From Polaromonas sp. (GTDB taxonomy: Bacteria; Pseudomonadota; Gammaproteobacteria; Burkholderiales; Burkholderiaceae_C), in assembly GCA_030683705.1 (NCBI GenBank), contig JAUXPP010000026.1, positions 1 to 42,842 on the forward strand: DNA of 42,842 nucleotides, written 5' to 3'. Under the pieces are notes generated by a model. The model had not been told where the DNA came from. It did not search any database and saw nothing but the letters and a program-made list of their open reading frames with translations. Made by a program: the position numbers and the translations under genes. Below, in pieces: positions 1-8,364 of this stretch (within the stretch, counting starts at the first letter, position 1; each line of letters begins with the position of its first letter).

Positions 1-1955
1 GCGAGAACATCGTGCGCCACCTCGGCATGGGCAAGGACCACTACCGGGCCGCGCGCGAGGGCACCGAGGAGATCGGGCTCGCGGTGATGGCCACGACCTT
101 CGCGATCGTCGCCGTGTTCATTCCCGTCGCGTTCATGTCGGGGATCATCGGCCGGTTCTTCTTCCAGTTCGGCATCACGGTCGGCTTCGCGGTGCTGGTC
201 TCGCTCTACGTCAGCTTCACGCTGGACCCGATGCTGTCCAGCATCTGGCATGACCCCAGCATTGAGGCGCATGGCAAACACCACGCACCGGTGAGCTGGT
301 ACGACAAGACCATAGGCCGGGTCACGGCCTGGTTCGAGCGCGCCACCGACTCCCTGGCCGAAACCTACCAGCGCATCCTGCGCTGGTCGCTGATCCACAA
401 GCTGGCCACGCTGGGCCTGGCGCTGGCCATCTTTGTCACCAGCATCTTCATGGTGCCCCTGCTCGGCACGGAGTTTGTGCCCAAGGCCGACTTCTCGGAA
501 ACCTCGCTGACCTTTTACACACCTGTGGGTTCGTCCCTCGAAGCGACCGAGGCCAAGGCCGCCCAGGTGGAATCCATCGTGCGCGAGTTTCCGGAGGTGA
601 GATACACCCTGTCCACCATCAACAGCGGCAATGCCCAGGGCAAGATGTACGCCAGCATGTATGTGCGGCTGGTGGACCGCAAAGAGCGCAGCCGCAGCGT
701 GGACGAGCTGTCCGGCGTGCTGCGCGAGCGGCTCAAACAGGTCGCCGGCATCACCGTGACCCACGTCGGCCTGCTCGATTCTGTCGGCGGCAACAAGCAG
801 GTGGAATTTTCACTGCAGGGCCCCGACCTCAAGGAACTGGAGCGGCTGACCCGGCTGGCGACTGAACGCATTGTTGCCATCCCCGGCCTGGTGGACCTGG
901 ACTCCAGCCTCAAGCCCGACAAGCCGACCATCGAAATTGACGTCAAGCGCGACGCCGCCTCGGACCTGGGTCTCAGCGTGTCGCAGATCGCCGGACCGCT
1001 GCGCACCCTGGTGGCCGGCCAGACCGTGGGCAACTGGCGCGCGCCGGATGACCAGACCTATGACGTGAATGTGCGGCTTTCGCCCGACGCCCGCAACGCA
1101 CCGCAGGACCTGGAACGCCTGCCCTTCCTGAGCAGCGCCATCGGCAGCAATGCCGACGGATCGGCGCGCACCGTTCGCCTGGGCCAACTGGCCACCATCC
1201 GGGAAGCGACCGGTCCCAACCAGATCAACCGTCGCGACCTGACCCGTGAGGTCGCGGTCAACGCCAATGTCTACAACCGGTCGGCCGGCGAGGTGTCCGC
1301 CGACATCCGCACGGCGCTGGACGGCATCAGCTTCCCGCCCGGCTACCGCTACCAGTTCGGCGGCTCGACCAAAAACATGGCAGAGTCTTTCGGCTACGCC
1401 ATCTCCGCCCTGGTGCTGGCCATCCTGTTCATCTACATGATCCTGGCCAGCCAGTTCAAGAGTTTCCTGCAGCCGCTGGCGCTGATGACCTCGCTGCCGC
1501 TGACCTTGATCGGTGTGGTGCTGGCCCTGCTGCTGTTCCGCTCGACACTGTCGATGTTCTCCATCATCGGCGTGGTGATGCTGATGGGCCTGGTCACCAA
1601 GAATGCCATCTTGCTGGTGGATTTCGCGATACGCATGCGTGATGAAGGCATGGAGCGCAGCGAAGCCCTGCTGATGGCGGCGCGTGTGCGCTTGCGGCCC
1701 ATCCTGATGACCACGCTGGCCATGATTTTCGGCATGGTTCCGCTGGCTTTTGCGCTGACCGAAGGCTCGGAACAGCGCGCACCCATGGGCCAGGCGGTGA
1801 TAGGCGGCGTGATCACTTCCTCGCTGCTGACGCTGGTGGTGGTTCCCGTCACCTATTGCTACCTGGATGACCTGGCGCAGTGGTTCAAGCGCCGCTTCAG
1901 CGCCCGCCCCGCCCTTCCCGCCGCCGCAGCGACCCCCGCTAAAATTGCCGGTTGA
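1..1955 (+). CDS. RND multidrug efflux transporter, inner-membrane pump (5' end outside window)
   Basis: This is the C-terminal part (about 650 residues) of a HAE1/AcrB-type resistance-nodulation-division pump; the reading frame is already open at base 3 (ENIVRH, as in the conserved ENI-R region before TM5). It exports drugs or other hydrophobics from periplasm/inner membrane using the proton gradient, with a periplasmic adaptor and a TolC-type channel. Visible in order are the TM5-TM6 segment, a loop, TM7 followed by the second periplasmic porter lobe, and TM8-TM12 at the C-terminus. TM10 carries the conserved Lys of the proton relay (VTKNAILLVDF). The TM4 aspartates lie upstream of the window. 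A TolC gene follows three genes downstream on the same strand and is its likely outer-membrane partner. Substrate cannot be told from sequence. Confidence 0.93.
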   Translation, partial: ENIVRHLGMGKDHYRAAREGTEEIGLAVMATTFAIVAVFIPVAFMSGIIGRFFFQFGITVGFAVLVSLYVSFTLDPMLSSIWHDPSIEAHGKHHAPVSWYDKTIGRVTAWFERATDSLAETYQRILRWSLIHKLATLGLALAIFVTSIFMVPLLGTEFVPKADFSETSLTFYTPVGSSLEATEAKAAQVESIVREFPEVRYTLSTINSGNAQGKMYASMYVRLVDRKERSRSVDELSGVLRERLKQVAGITVTHVGLLDSVGGNKQVEFSLQGPDLKELERLTRLATERIVAIPGLVDLDSSLKPDKPTIEIDVKRDAASDLGLSVSQIAGPLRTLVAGQTVGNWRAPDDQTYDVNVRLSPDARNAPQDLERLPFLSSAIGSNADGSARTVRLGQLATIREATGPNQINRRDLTREVAVNANVYNRSAGEVSADIRTALDGISFPPGYRYQFGGSTKNMAESFGYAISALVLAILFIYMILASQFKSFLQPLALMTSLPLTLIGVVLALLLFRSTLSMFSIIGVVMLMGLVTKNAILLVDFAIRMRDEGMERSEALLMAARVRLRPILMTTLAMIFGMVPLAFALTEGSEQRAPMGQAVIGGVITSSLLTLVVVPVTYCYLDDLAQWFKRRFSARPALPAAAATPAKIAG

Positions 1956-1992
1956 CCCGCCCCCCTCCACCCGATATTTCACAGGCACCACC

Positions 1993-2676
1993 ATGAACTA
2001 CGAACAAGCCCGCTTCAACATGATCGAGCAGCAAATCCGCCCCTGGGAAGTGCTGGACAGCCAGGTCCTTTCGCTGCTGGCCGTGGTCAAGCGCGAGGAC
2101 TTCGTGCCGCCCGCCAAACGGGCGCTGGCCTTTGCCGACATGGAAATCCCGCTGGGCTCCAAACCCGGTCAGTGCATGCTGGCGCCCAAGGTCGAGGCCC
2201 GCATCCTGCAGGACCTGGGCGTGCAAAAACATGAAAAGGTCCTGGAAATCGGCGCCGGCTCCGGTTACATGGCGGCCCTCCTGGCGCATCGTGCGCAGCA
2301 GGTGATCAGCCTCGAGATCGACGCCGACCTGGCACAACTGGCACGCGACAACCTGAAAAAGGCCGGCATTTACAACGCTGAAGTGCGCACCGGCGACGGC
2401 GCGGCCAGGCTCGGCCAGGCGGTTTCCGGCAACGACCCGCTGAGCGGCCCTTTCGACGTGATCGTGCTCAGCGGCTCGGTCGCCGAAGTGCCGCCGGCCC
2501 TGCTGGCCATGCTCAAGACCGGCGGAAGGCTCAGCGCCATCGTTGGCGTGGAACCCATGATGCGCGCCACCCTGGTCACCCGCGTTGGCGAGACCGCCTT
2601 CCGCACCACGCAGGCCTGGGACACAGTGGCGCCACGCCTGCTCAATTTCCGCGAGCCCTCGAAGTTCACCTTTTGA
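1993..2676 (+). CDS. Pcm-like protein-L-isoaspartate O-methyltransferase family protein
   Basis: A 227-residue class I SAM-dependent methyltransferase of the PCMT family. The SAM-binding motif I is clear (VLEIGAGSGYMAALLAH, about residues 84-100), preceded by the family's N-terminal helix region (MIEQQIRPW). Canonical Pcm repairs isoaspartyl residues and carries an SQP-type substrate loop; here that position reads GQCMLAPKVEA, so the protein is a divergent paralogue and isoaspartate repair should not be assumed. It starts 37 bases after the RND gene; the ribosome site is weak. The rhodanese gene starts 22 bases after its stop, and tolC follows, so all four plus-strand genes could be one transcript. 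This Pcm-like/rhodanese/tolC order is one I associate with Burkholderiales. Confidence 0.85.
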   Translation: MNYEQARFNMIEQQIRPWEVLDSQVLSLLAVVKREDFVPPAKRALAFADMEIPLGSKPGQCMLAPKVEARILQDLGVQKHEKVLEIGAGSGYMAALLAHRAQQVISLEIDADLAQLARDNLKKAGIYNAEVRTGDGAARLGQAVSGNDPLSGPFDVIVLSGSVAEVPPALLAMLKTGGRLSAIVGVEPMMRATLVTRVGETAFRTTQAWDTVAPRLLNFREPSKFTF

Positions 2677-2698
2677 TGGCCTGCAGGAAACACCGCCC

Positions 2699-3055
2699 AT
2701 GATTGCCCAGCTCTCCCCCGCCGATTTCAGCGCCTGGCGCGACAGCCTGGATGCGGACGGGCGCGCGCCGGTGGTGCTGGATGTCCGTGAGCCCTGGGAA
2801 CTACAAACCGCCTCGGTGACCGAAGACGGTTTCACCTTGCTGCGTATTCCCATGCGCGAGGTGCCGGCCCGCGTCGAAGAACTCCGGCAACAGTTCGGTA
2901 CCGATCACCCGGTGGCCTGCCTGTGCCACCACGGCATGCGCAGCCTGCAGGTGGCGAACTTCCTCGCGCAAAGCGGCTTCACCGCCGTCGTCAACCTGCA
3001 AGGCGGCATTGATGCCTGGTCCCGGCAGCGAGACACCGCCGTACCGCTTTATTGA
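2699..3055 (+). CDS. single-domain rhodanese (sulfurtransferase-like)
   Basis: A 118-residue single rhodanese domain. The N-terminal signature VVLDVREPWE lies at residues 25-34 and the active-site loop is Cys76-His-His-Gly-Met-Arg81, the six-residue CxxGxR loop typical of sulfur-carrying rhodaneses. The catalytic Cys is present, so it can probably carry a persulfide; donor and acceptor are unknown. There is no signal peptide, so it is cytoplasmic. The start at 2699 begins the domain cleanly; the open frame continues upstream into the methyltransferase gene but without domain homology. It lies between the Pcm-like gene and tolC. Confidence 0.9.
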   Translation: MIAQLSPADFSAWRDSLDADGRAPVVLDVREPWELQTASVTEDGFTLLRIPMREVPARVEELRQQFGTDHPVACLCHHGMRSLQVANFLAQSGFTAVVNLQGGIDAWSRQRDTAVPLY

Positions 3056-3100
3056 ATTGCCGTCCCGTACGCCCGACCTCTTCATTTCACCAGGACACCC

Positions 3101-4450
3101 ATGACGACGCTACTGAAAAAACCGGCCCTGCTGCCACTCGCTCTTGCCCTCGGCGCGGTGCTGGCGGCGCTGGCGCCTTCGGTTCAGGCCCAGAACCTGG
3201 TGGAGCTGTACCGCTCCGCGCGTGACTACGACGCCGCCTACCAGTCCTCGCGTTCGCTGTATGAAGCCAACCTGTACCGCGCCGAGCAGGCCAAGGCCGG
3301 CATCCTGCCCCAAGCCGGTTTGTCCATGGGGGTGTCGCGCGTCAACTATGAAAACAACAACCCGGCAGTGGACCGCAACTTCCCGCAGCAGAGCGCAACG
3401 CTGAGCGCCTCGCAGCCCCTGTACCGCCCCGGCAACTGGGCCACCTATGAGCAGGGCAAGCAGCAGGTGGAGCTGTCCAAGGCCCAGTTGGAGGCGGCCG
3501 AGCAGGATTTGATCGTGCGCACCAGCCAGCTCTATTTCGATGTGCTGGCAGCGCAGGACACGCTGGCCTTTGTGCGCGCCCAGAAGGCCGCCGTCGCCGA
3601 GCAGCTCGCTTCGGCCAAGCGCAATTTCGAGGTCGGCACCTCCACCATCACCGACTCGCGCGAAGCCCAGGCCAGGTACGACCTGGTGATTGCCCAGGAG
3701 ATCGCCGCCGAGAACGACCTGCGCGTCAAGAAGATCGCGCTGGACCAGCTGGTCGGCCGGACTGATGCCCAGCCCCGGCCGCTGGTGGCCCCGGCGAGTC
3801 TGCCGCCGCTGGTGCCGGCCGACGTCAACGCCTGGGTGCAGCAGTCCGAAGCCGTGCATCCCACCATTCGCCAGGCCGAGGCCAACCTCCAGGTGGCGAA
3901 ACTCGAAATCGACAAGGCCGAGGCCGGCCACAAGCCTACGGTGGACCTGACCGCCAGCTATGGGGCGCAGCGCAATCCGCAGGGCAGCGCCAGCTCACTG
4001 AACACCCTCAACTCCCGCGCCAACACGACCACGGTCGGCGTGGCGCTGAACCTGCCGCTGTTTGCCGGTTTTGCCACCCAGAACCGCATCCGCGAAACCC
4101 TGTCCCTCGAAGAAAAAGCCCGCTCCGACCTGGACGCGGCCAAACGTGGCGTTGCGCTCAGCACCCGCACCGCCTACTTCGGCGTGTTGTCGGGCCAGGG
4201 CCAGGTCAAGGCCCTGGAAGCCGCCGAGGCGTCCAGCCAGAGTGCACTGGACGCCAACAAGCTCGGCTACCAGGTCGGCGTGCGCATCAACATCGACGTG
4301 CTCAACGCCCAGAGCCAGCTGTTCCAGACCAAACGCGACCTGGCGGTGGCCCGCTACAACGTGTTGCTGGGCGGCCTGCGCCTGCGCCAGGCCAATGGAA
4401 CGCTGACACCGGAAGACCTGCTGCTGATCAATACGCTGCTGGTGCAGTAA
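3101..4450 (+). CDS. tolC: TolC family outer-membrane efflux channel
   Basis: A 449-residue outer-membrane efflux protein. Residues 1-30 are a Sec signal peptide ending near VQAQ. The mature protein has two repeated OEP domains rich in heptad coiled-coil Ala/Gln/Leu, with the TolC-type start NLVELYRSARDYDAAYQSS. TolC trimers form the outer-membrane and periplasmic tunnel of RND pumps and type I secretion systems; the RND gene upstream on the same strand is the obvious partner. AGGA lies about 7 bases before the ATG. Its stop is 7 bases from the stop of the convergent SbtA-like gene, leaving no room for a separate terminator. Confidence 0.93.
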   Translation: MTTLLKKPALLPLALALGAVLAALAPSVQAQNLVELYRSARDYDAAYQSSRSLYEANLYRAEQAKAGILPQAGLSMGVSRVNYENNNPAVDRNFPQQSATLSASQPLYRPGNWATYEQGKQQVELSKAQLEAAEQDLIVRTSQLYFDVLAAQDTLAFVRAQKAAVAEQLASAKRNFEVGTSTITDSREAQARYDLVIAQEIAAENDLRVKKIALDQLVGRTDAQPRPLVAPASLPPLVPADVNAWVQQSEAVHPTIRQAEANLQVAKLEIDKAEAGHKPTVDLTASYGAQRNPQGSASSLNTLNSRANTTTVGVALNLPLFAGFATQNRIRETLSLEEKARSDLDAAKRGVALSTRTAYFGVLSGQGQVKALEAAEASSQSALDANKLGYQVGVRINIDVLNAQSQLFQTKRDLAVARYNVLLGGLRLRQANGTLTPEDLLLINTLLVQ

Positions 4451-4457
4451 GCCGGCG

Positions 4458-5435
4458 TCACGCCAGCAGCCACTGCGCCACGCTGGCGTAAAGCGGTATA
4501 CCGAAGAGGATGTTGAAGGGGAAAGTCAGCCCCAGTGACATGCCGAGGTACAGCGAAGGGTTGGCTTCAGGAATGGCGTGGCGGATCACGGCCGGCACGG
4601 CGATATAGGATGCGCTCGCTGCCAGCACCATCAGGAGCGCGGTGTTGCCAGCGGACAGGCCCAGGCCCACGCCCATGAGAAGCGCCAGGCCCGCATGGAC
4701 AAGCGGCGCAAGCAGCGCATACCCCAACAGCCAGGCAGGCTTGCCCCGCAGGCTGCCGGCGTTGCGCGCAGCCAGCAGGCCCATGTCCAGCAGGAAAAAC
4801 GCCAGCATGCCCTTGAATAAATCCCCGGCAAACGGCTGCATGGCAGCCTCGCCCCTGGCGCCGCTCAGCATGCCGATGGCCATGGCGCCGAGCAGCAGCA
4901 ACTGCGTGCCGTCGGTCAGCGACTCGTGCACCAGGCGTGCAGTGGACGGACGAACTGGCACGGCCATCACGGTGGCTGACCGGTCCTGCACACGTGCCCG
5001 GTTGGCCAGCAGCACAGCCAGCACGATGGCGGGGGACTCCATCAGTGCCATCGCTGCGGCCATGTGGCCGCCGAAAGCGATGCCGTGCGTGTCAAGGTAC
5101 TGCACGGCGGTGATGAAGGTCACCGCACTCACCGATCCATAGGTGGCCGCCACCGCTGCCGCGTCGTAACCGTTCAGAAAACGCCGCAGCAGCGCATAAC
5201 CCATGAGGGGCACCATCACCGCCAGCAGCAGCGCACAGGCAAGCGTGACGGCCACTTCCACCGTCAGCCCTGAACGAGCCAGCGCAAAGCCCCCCTTGAG
5301 CCCGAGCGCCATCAACAGGTACAGCGACAGAAAACGCGAGATCTGCGGCGGAATCTCCAGGTTGGACTTCAGCGCGCCGGCCAGCATGCCAAACACGAAG
5401 AACAGGATGGCCGGATCGAGAAAGCCCTGCATCAC
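4458..5435 (-). CDS. SbtA-like sodium-dependent bicarbonate transporter family protein
   Basis: A 325-residue polytopic membrane protein (about ten hydrophobic segments) of the Sbt_1/DUF897 family. The N-terminus (LDPAILFFVFGMLAGALKS) and the inner repeat (ATYGSVSAVTF) match this family. Cyanobacterial SbtA is a Na+/HCO3- symporter; transport by proteobacterial members is inferred by family only. It begins 28 bases after the TerC-like gene ends, on the same strand, so the two are probably cotranscribed. No PII-like SbtB gene is adjacent. The start has two consecutive Met codons; the first is used. Confidence 0.85.
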   Translation of the reverse strand: MMQGFLDPAILFFVFGMLAGALKSNLEIPPQISRFLSLYLLMALGLKGGFALARSGLTVEVAVTLACALLLAVMVPLMGYALLRRFLNGYDAAAVAATYGSVSAVTFITAVQYLDTHGIAFGGHMAAAMALMESPAIVLAVLLANRARVQDRSATVMAVPVRPSTARLVHESLTDGTQLLLLGAMAIGMLSGARGEAAMQPFAGDLFKGMLAFFLLDMGLLAARNAGSLRGKPAWLLGYALLAPLVHAGLALLMGVGLGLSAGNTALLMVLAASASYIAVPAVIRHAIPEANPSLYLGMSLGLTFPFNILFGIPLYASVAQWLLA

Positions 5436-5463
5436 ACCGCTTCCCCCGGTCCCGACGCGGCAC

Positions 5464-6456
5464 TCATGCCCTGTCGGGGGCCATCGATTCGCCCCGTGTT
5501 TTCCAGAGGGAAATCATCACGCCGCCGGCGATCAGTCCGAAGGTCACGCCGAGCGACACCACGGCCGGAATCTTGCCGATGATGCCGACCAGGAAAATCT
5601 TGCTGCCGATGAACACCAGCACCAGCGCCAGGGCGTACTTGAGGTACTTGAAACGGTGGACCATGGCGGCCAGCGCGAAGTAGAGCGCACGCAGTCCGAG
5701 GATCGCGAAAATATTGCTGGTGTAGACGATGAAGGGGTCGTCGGTGATGGCAAAAATCGCCGGGACCGAATCCACGGCAAACACCAGGTCGATCAACTCG
5801 ACCATACACAGCGCCAGGAACAAAGGCGTTGCCCAGCGCACTGGCTGGCCGGTCACCGGGTCGGGCTGCCGCACAAAGAAGGCGTTGCCGCGCACATCCG
5901 GCGTGACCCGCAGGCGCCGGCGCAGGAACTTCAGGACCGGATTGGCCGCCATGTCGGGCATGTGGTCGGCCACCAGCCACATCTTGATGCCAGTCACCAC
6001 GAGGAACACACCGAACACATACAGTATCCAGCTGAACTGGCTGACCAGCGCAGCACCCACGCCGATCATGATGGCGCGCAAGACGATCACCCCCATGATT
6101 CCCCAGAACAGCACCCGGTGCTGGTACTGGCGGGGGATCGCCAGATAACTGAAGATCATCGCGATCACAAACACGTTGTCCATGGACAGCGATTTTTCAA
6201 TCAGAAAGCCGGTGAAATACTCGGTGCCGCTCTGGGCGCCAAGATACCACCAGACCCAGACCCCGAACAGCAAGGCCATGCTGATGTAGCCGGCCGAGAG
6301 GACCAGGCTTTCGCGAACGCCGATTTCCCGGTCGTCCTTGTGCAACACGCCCAGGTCCAGTGCCAGTAACGTGACCACGATACCGGCAAACAGCAGCCAC
6401 ACCCAGGCGGGCTTGCCAAGCACCGGCAGGTGCATGAATTGCATCAGAACATCCAA
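5464..6456 (-). CDS. TerC/Alx family integral membrane protein
   Basis: A 330-residue TerC-family protein, closest in length and layout to Alx, with about nine transmembrane segments and the paired acidic motifs (EKSLSMDNVFV near residue 86; ELIDLVFAVDSVPA further on) thought to bind metal. E. coli Alx and MntP/YybP relatives take part in Mn2+ export and are induced at high pH. I place the start at a TTG codon (6454-6456): GGAG lies 8 bases upstream of it, whereas the next in-frame ATG, four codons later, is too far from that site. The 138-base leader contains a strong GC hairpin, but I do not see the conserved yybP-ykoY manganese riboswitch core. Confidence 0.9.
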   Translation of the reverse strand: MDVLMQFMHLPVLGKPAWVWLLFAGIVVTLLALDLGVLHKDDREIGVRESLVLSAGYISMALLFGVWVWWYLGAQSGTEYFTGFLIEKSLSMDNVFVIAMIFSYLAIPRQYQHRVLFWGIMGVIVLRAIMIGVGAALVSQFSWILYVFGVFLVVTGIKMWLVADHMPDMAANPVLKFLRRRLRVTPDVRGNAFFVRQPDPVTGQPVRWATPLFLALCMVELIDLVFAVDSVPAIFAITDDPFIVYTSNIFAILGLRALYFALAAMVHRFKYLKYALALVLVFIGSKIFLVGIIGKIPAVVSLGVTFGLIAGGVMISLWKTRGESMAPDRA

Positions 6457-6532
6457 GATCGTCGCTCCAGAAATAGCTTGTGGGGGGTGCCGGCGACCCC
6501 GCCACCGGAAAAGCCGGGCGCAGGCAGCCAGC

Positions 6533-6552
6533 GCCGCCGGACAGCCGGCGGC
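6533..6552 (-). promoter_or_regulatory. perfect GC hairpin in the terC leader
   Basis: Eight perfect base pairs (GCCGCCGG/CCGGCGGC) around a four-base loop lie between the zinc-ribbon stop and the TerC-like start. No T-run follows directly. It could be a terminator or attenuator for the upstream gene pair or part of a structured leader. A T-rich tract (TTTTCCCTTTT, minus strand) after a short GGCC stem sits nearer the zinc-ribbon stop and is an alternative weak terminator. Confidence 0.4.
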
Positions 6553-6594
6553 GGATCAGTTCAGCAAAAGGGAAAAGGCCCGTGCGGCCGGGAC

Positions 6595-6870
6595 TCAGTC
6601 GAAAATTTCGCTGAGCCAGGACTTCTGTTTGCGCGGATAGCCGCGCTGGCGGTGCCGGTAGTCGGAATCCACGAAATCGGGATGCACCTGCTGAGGCGCC
6701 TGCCGGACCTGAGGCGGCACCGACGCGGGTGACGTGGCGGACAGGGCGATCAGCTTGTCGAGTTCACCGCGGTCCAGCCAGACGCCGCGGCACTGGGGAC
6801 AGTAGTCGATCTCGACACCCTGGCGTTCGGACATCAGCAGGGTCGCATCGGGGCAATGGGGACATTTCAT
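6595..6870 (-). CDS. small zinc-ribbon (TFIIB-type zf) protein
   Basis: A 91-residue protein with an N-terminal zinc ribbon: CPHCPD at residues 3-8 and CPQCRGVWLDRGEL about 20 residues later, giving two CxxC knuckles, the pattern of the zf-TFIIB family. The C-terminal half is Pro/Gln/Arg-rich and ends KQKSWLSEIFD. Exact function is unknown; such proteins are usually called transcription-factor zinc-finger proteins without evidence of DNA binding. The ATG at 6870 is preceded by GGAGA at good spacing, so the longer open frame upstream is not coding. It lies 37 bases after the HPF-like gene on the same strand, probably in the same transcript. Confidence 0.85.
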   Translation of the reverse strand: MKCPHCPDATLLMSERQGVEIDYCPQCRGVWLDRGELDKLIALSATSPASVPPQVRQAPQQVHPDFVDSDYRHRQRGYPRKQKSWLSEIFD

Positions 6871-6907
6871 CAAGGGTTCTCCGTAAAAATCAGGGGGACG
6901 CTGTACC

Positions 6908-7237
6908 TCAGCGCTGGTGCGCGATGGCCGGATGGCGGGTGCGTGCGGGCTGCAGCTTGCGCAGCAACGCCCGGACAGCGCGCGACAGCGCGCTTTGCAG
7001 GGCCGAGCCCCAGTCACGCGTGATCGACGCGACCACCACGGTTCCGGCACCCTCGGCCGTCAGTTCGACCTCGCAGCGCTTGTCGATGCCGTTGTTCGCA
7101 CCCTGCACATGCGACACCCTCACCCTGGCGCGCGGTGCCAGCCAGCCGAGCGGGCGTGTGGCCTGGCGTACCCGACGCATGGCAAACCCGCGAAGCTGCT
7201 CCAGCCAAGGCTGGCGGGATTCAAAAATGACCTGCAT
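6908..7237 (-). CDS. HPF/RaiA-like ribosome-associated protein
   Basis: A 109-residue protein with the fold signature of hibernation-promoting factor / sigma-54 modulation proteins: MQVIFESRQPW, then a central strand (RVRVSHVQGANNGIDKRCEVEL) and a basic C-terminal helix (ALSRAVRALLRKLQPARTR). Short HPF-type proteins bind the 30S decoding region during stress or stationary phase. It lacks the long C-terminal dimerisation domain. The ATG at 7237 has GGAGA 6 bases upstream, which decides the start over a longer frame. It is first in the minus-strand run towards the TerC- and SbtA-like genes and is divergent from the NhaR-type gene 97 bases away. Confidence 0.75.
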   Translation of the reverse strand: MQVIFESRQPWLEQLRGFAMRRVRQATRPLGWLAPRARVRVSHVQGANNGIDKRCEVELTAEGAGTVVVASITRDWGSALQSALSRAVRALLRKLQPARTRHPAIAHQR

Positions 7238-7283
7238 GTGGATCTCCTTCGCTGTTGGAAGCACCAACCTTAACGCCGCACAA

Positions 7284-7321
7284 GCTTCTTTAAAAGCAGA
7301 TAATCAAGAAAATATACTTCT
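7284..7321. promoter_or_regulatory. AT-rich divergent promoter region with two inverted repeats
   Basis: The 97 bases between the HPF-like and nhaR genes are strikingly AT-rich for this genome. They contain GCTT..AAGC at 7284-7287/7294-7297 and AGAA..TTCT at 7307-7310/7318-7321 (7-base spacer). LysR regulators usually bind such sites in front of their own and the divergent gene, so this is the expected NhaR target. Binding is inferred. Confidence 0.45.
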
Positions 7322-7334
7322 AAAAAACAGAACA

Positions 7335-8219
7335 ATGAGCAAGGACTTCAGCTACCACCACCTGTATTACTTCTGGGTTGTCGCCAAGGAGGGCGGGATG
7401 ACCCGCGCGGCTGACCGCCTGGGCATGGCGGTGCAGACTGTGAGTACGCAGGTGCGCGAACTCGAGCGTTCGCTCGGCTACGCCCTGCTCAAGCCCGAGG
7501 GCCGCGGCCTGGTACTGACGGATGCCGGTACGGCGGCACTGCAGCAGGCCGAGCAGATCTTCCAGCTGGGTGAACAACTTCCCGCGCTGGTGCGCGACGC
7601 GGGCAGCGCGCCCGCCGTGCGCCTGGCGGTGGGTATCTCCGACGGGCTGCCCAAGCTCGCGGTGCGGCACCTGATGCAACCTGTCATGCGCCAGCCCCGG
7701 CTCAAGCTGGTCTGTCATGAGGACGAGTTCGAAGGCCTGCTTGGCGAACTGGCGCTGCACCGGCTCGACGTGGTCCTGGCCGACCGTCCCGCGCCGCCCA
7801 ATCCCAACGTCAGGCTGTACAGCCATCCGCTCGCCGCCTCGCCGCTGGCCTGGTATGCGCCCGCCTCGCTGTACGCGGCGGCGCGCAAGGGCTTTCCGCA
7901 ATCGCTGGCCAGTGTGCCGGTGCTGCTGCCCACGGCCCACGGGGCGGTGCGGATGACGATCGACCAGTGGTTCGACCGCCTGGGCATCACGCCGAATCTG
8001 GTTGGCGAATTTGAGGACAGCGCGCTGCTCAAGACCTTCGGGGCAGCCGGCATGGGTGTATTCCCGGCAGCCGAACTGGTGCAGGAGGAAATGATGACTC
8101 GTTACAAGGTGCGGCGTGTCGGGCCCTGCGAAGGCGTGGAGCAGCACTTTTATGCGATTGCCGCGCATAAAAAGCTGCTGCACCCGCTGGTGCAAAAGCT
8201 TCTGCCCGCTGCGCGTTGA
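7335..8219 (+). CDS. nhaR: NhaR-type LysR family transcriptional activator
   Basis: A 294-residue LysR regulator whose N-terminal helix-turn-helix (YHHLYYFWVVAKEGGMTRAADRLGMAVQTVSTQVRELE) has the NhaR-type sequence, followed by a substrate-binding effector domain. E. coli NhaR responds to Na+ and pH and activates nhaA and stress genes. No nhaA is nearby; the divergent neighbours are HPF-like, zinc-ribbon, TerC-like and SbtA-like genes, which fits ion or alkaline stress control of that run. There is no strong Shine-Dalgarno site; the ATG at 7335 gives the family N-terminus exactly. Confidence 0.9.
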   Translation: MSKDFSYHHLYYFWVVAKEGGMTRAADRLGMAVQTVSTQVRELERSLGYALLKPEGRGLVLTDAGTAALQQAEQIFQLGEQLPALVRDAGSAPAVRLAVGISDGLPKLAVRHLMQPVMRQPRLKLVCHEDEFEGLLGELALHRLDVVLADRPAPPNPNVRLYSHPLAASPLAWYAPASLYAAARKGFPQSLASVPVLLPTAHGAVRMTIDQWFDRLGITPNLVGEFEDSALLKTFGAAGMGVFPAAELVQEEMMTRYKVRRVGPCEGVEQHFYAIAAHKKLLHPLVQKLLPAAR

Positions 8220-8287
8220 GGCCTCTGGCCGGCATCGGGAAAGCCCGGGTGGCCGTCCGGCGGCGCCGCCTTACCATGCGTGACAGT

Positions 8288-8363
<76 letters not shown>

Positions 8364-8364
8364 G

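Noticed and set aside
810..1994. Long minus-strand open frame opposite the RND gene
   Set aside because: It is the His/Gln-rich shadow typical of high-GC coding DNA, has no recognisable domain, and lies fully antisense to a clear RND pump.
6457..6594. yybP-ykoY manganese riboswitch in front of the TerC-like gene
   Set aside because: Expected by function, but neither the GGGGAGTAG-like segment nor the conserved internal loop sequence is visible in this leader.
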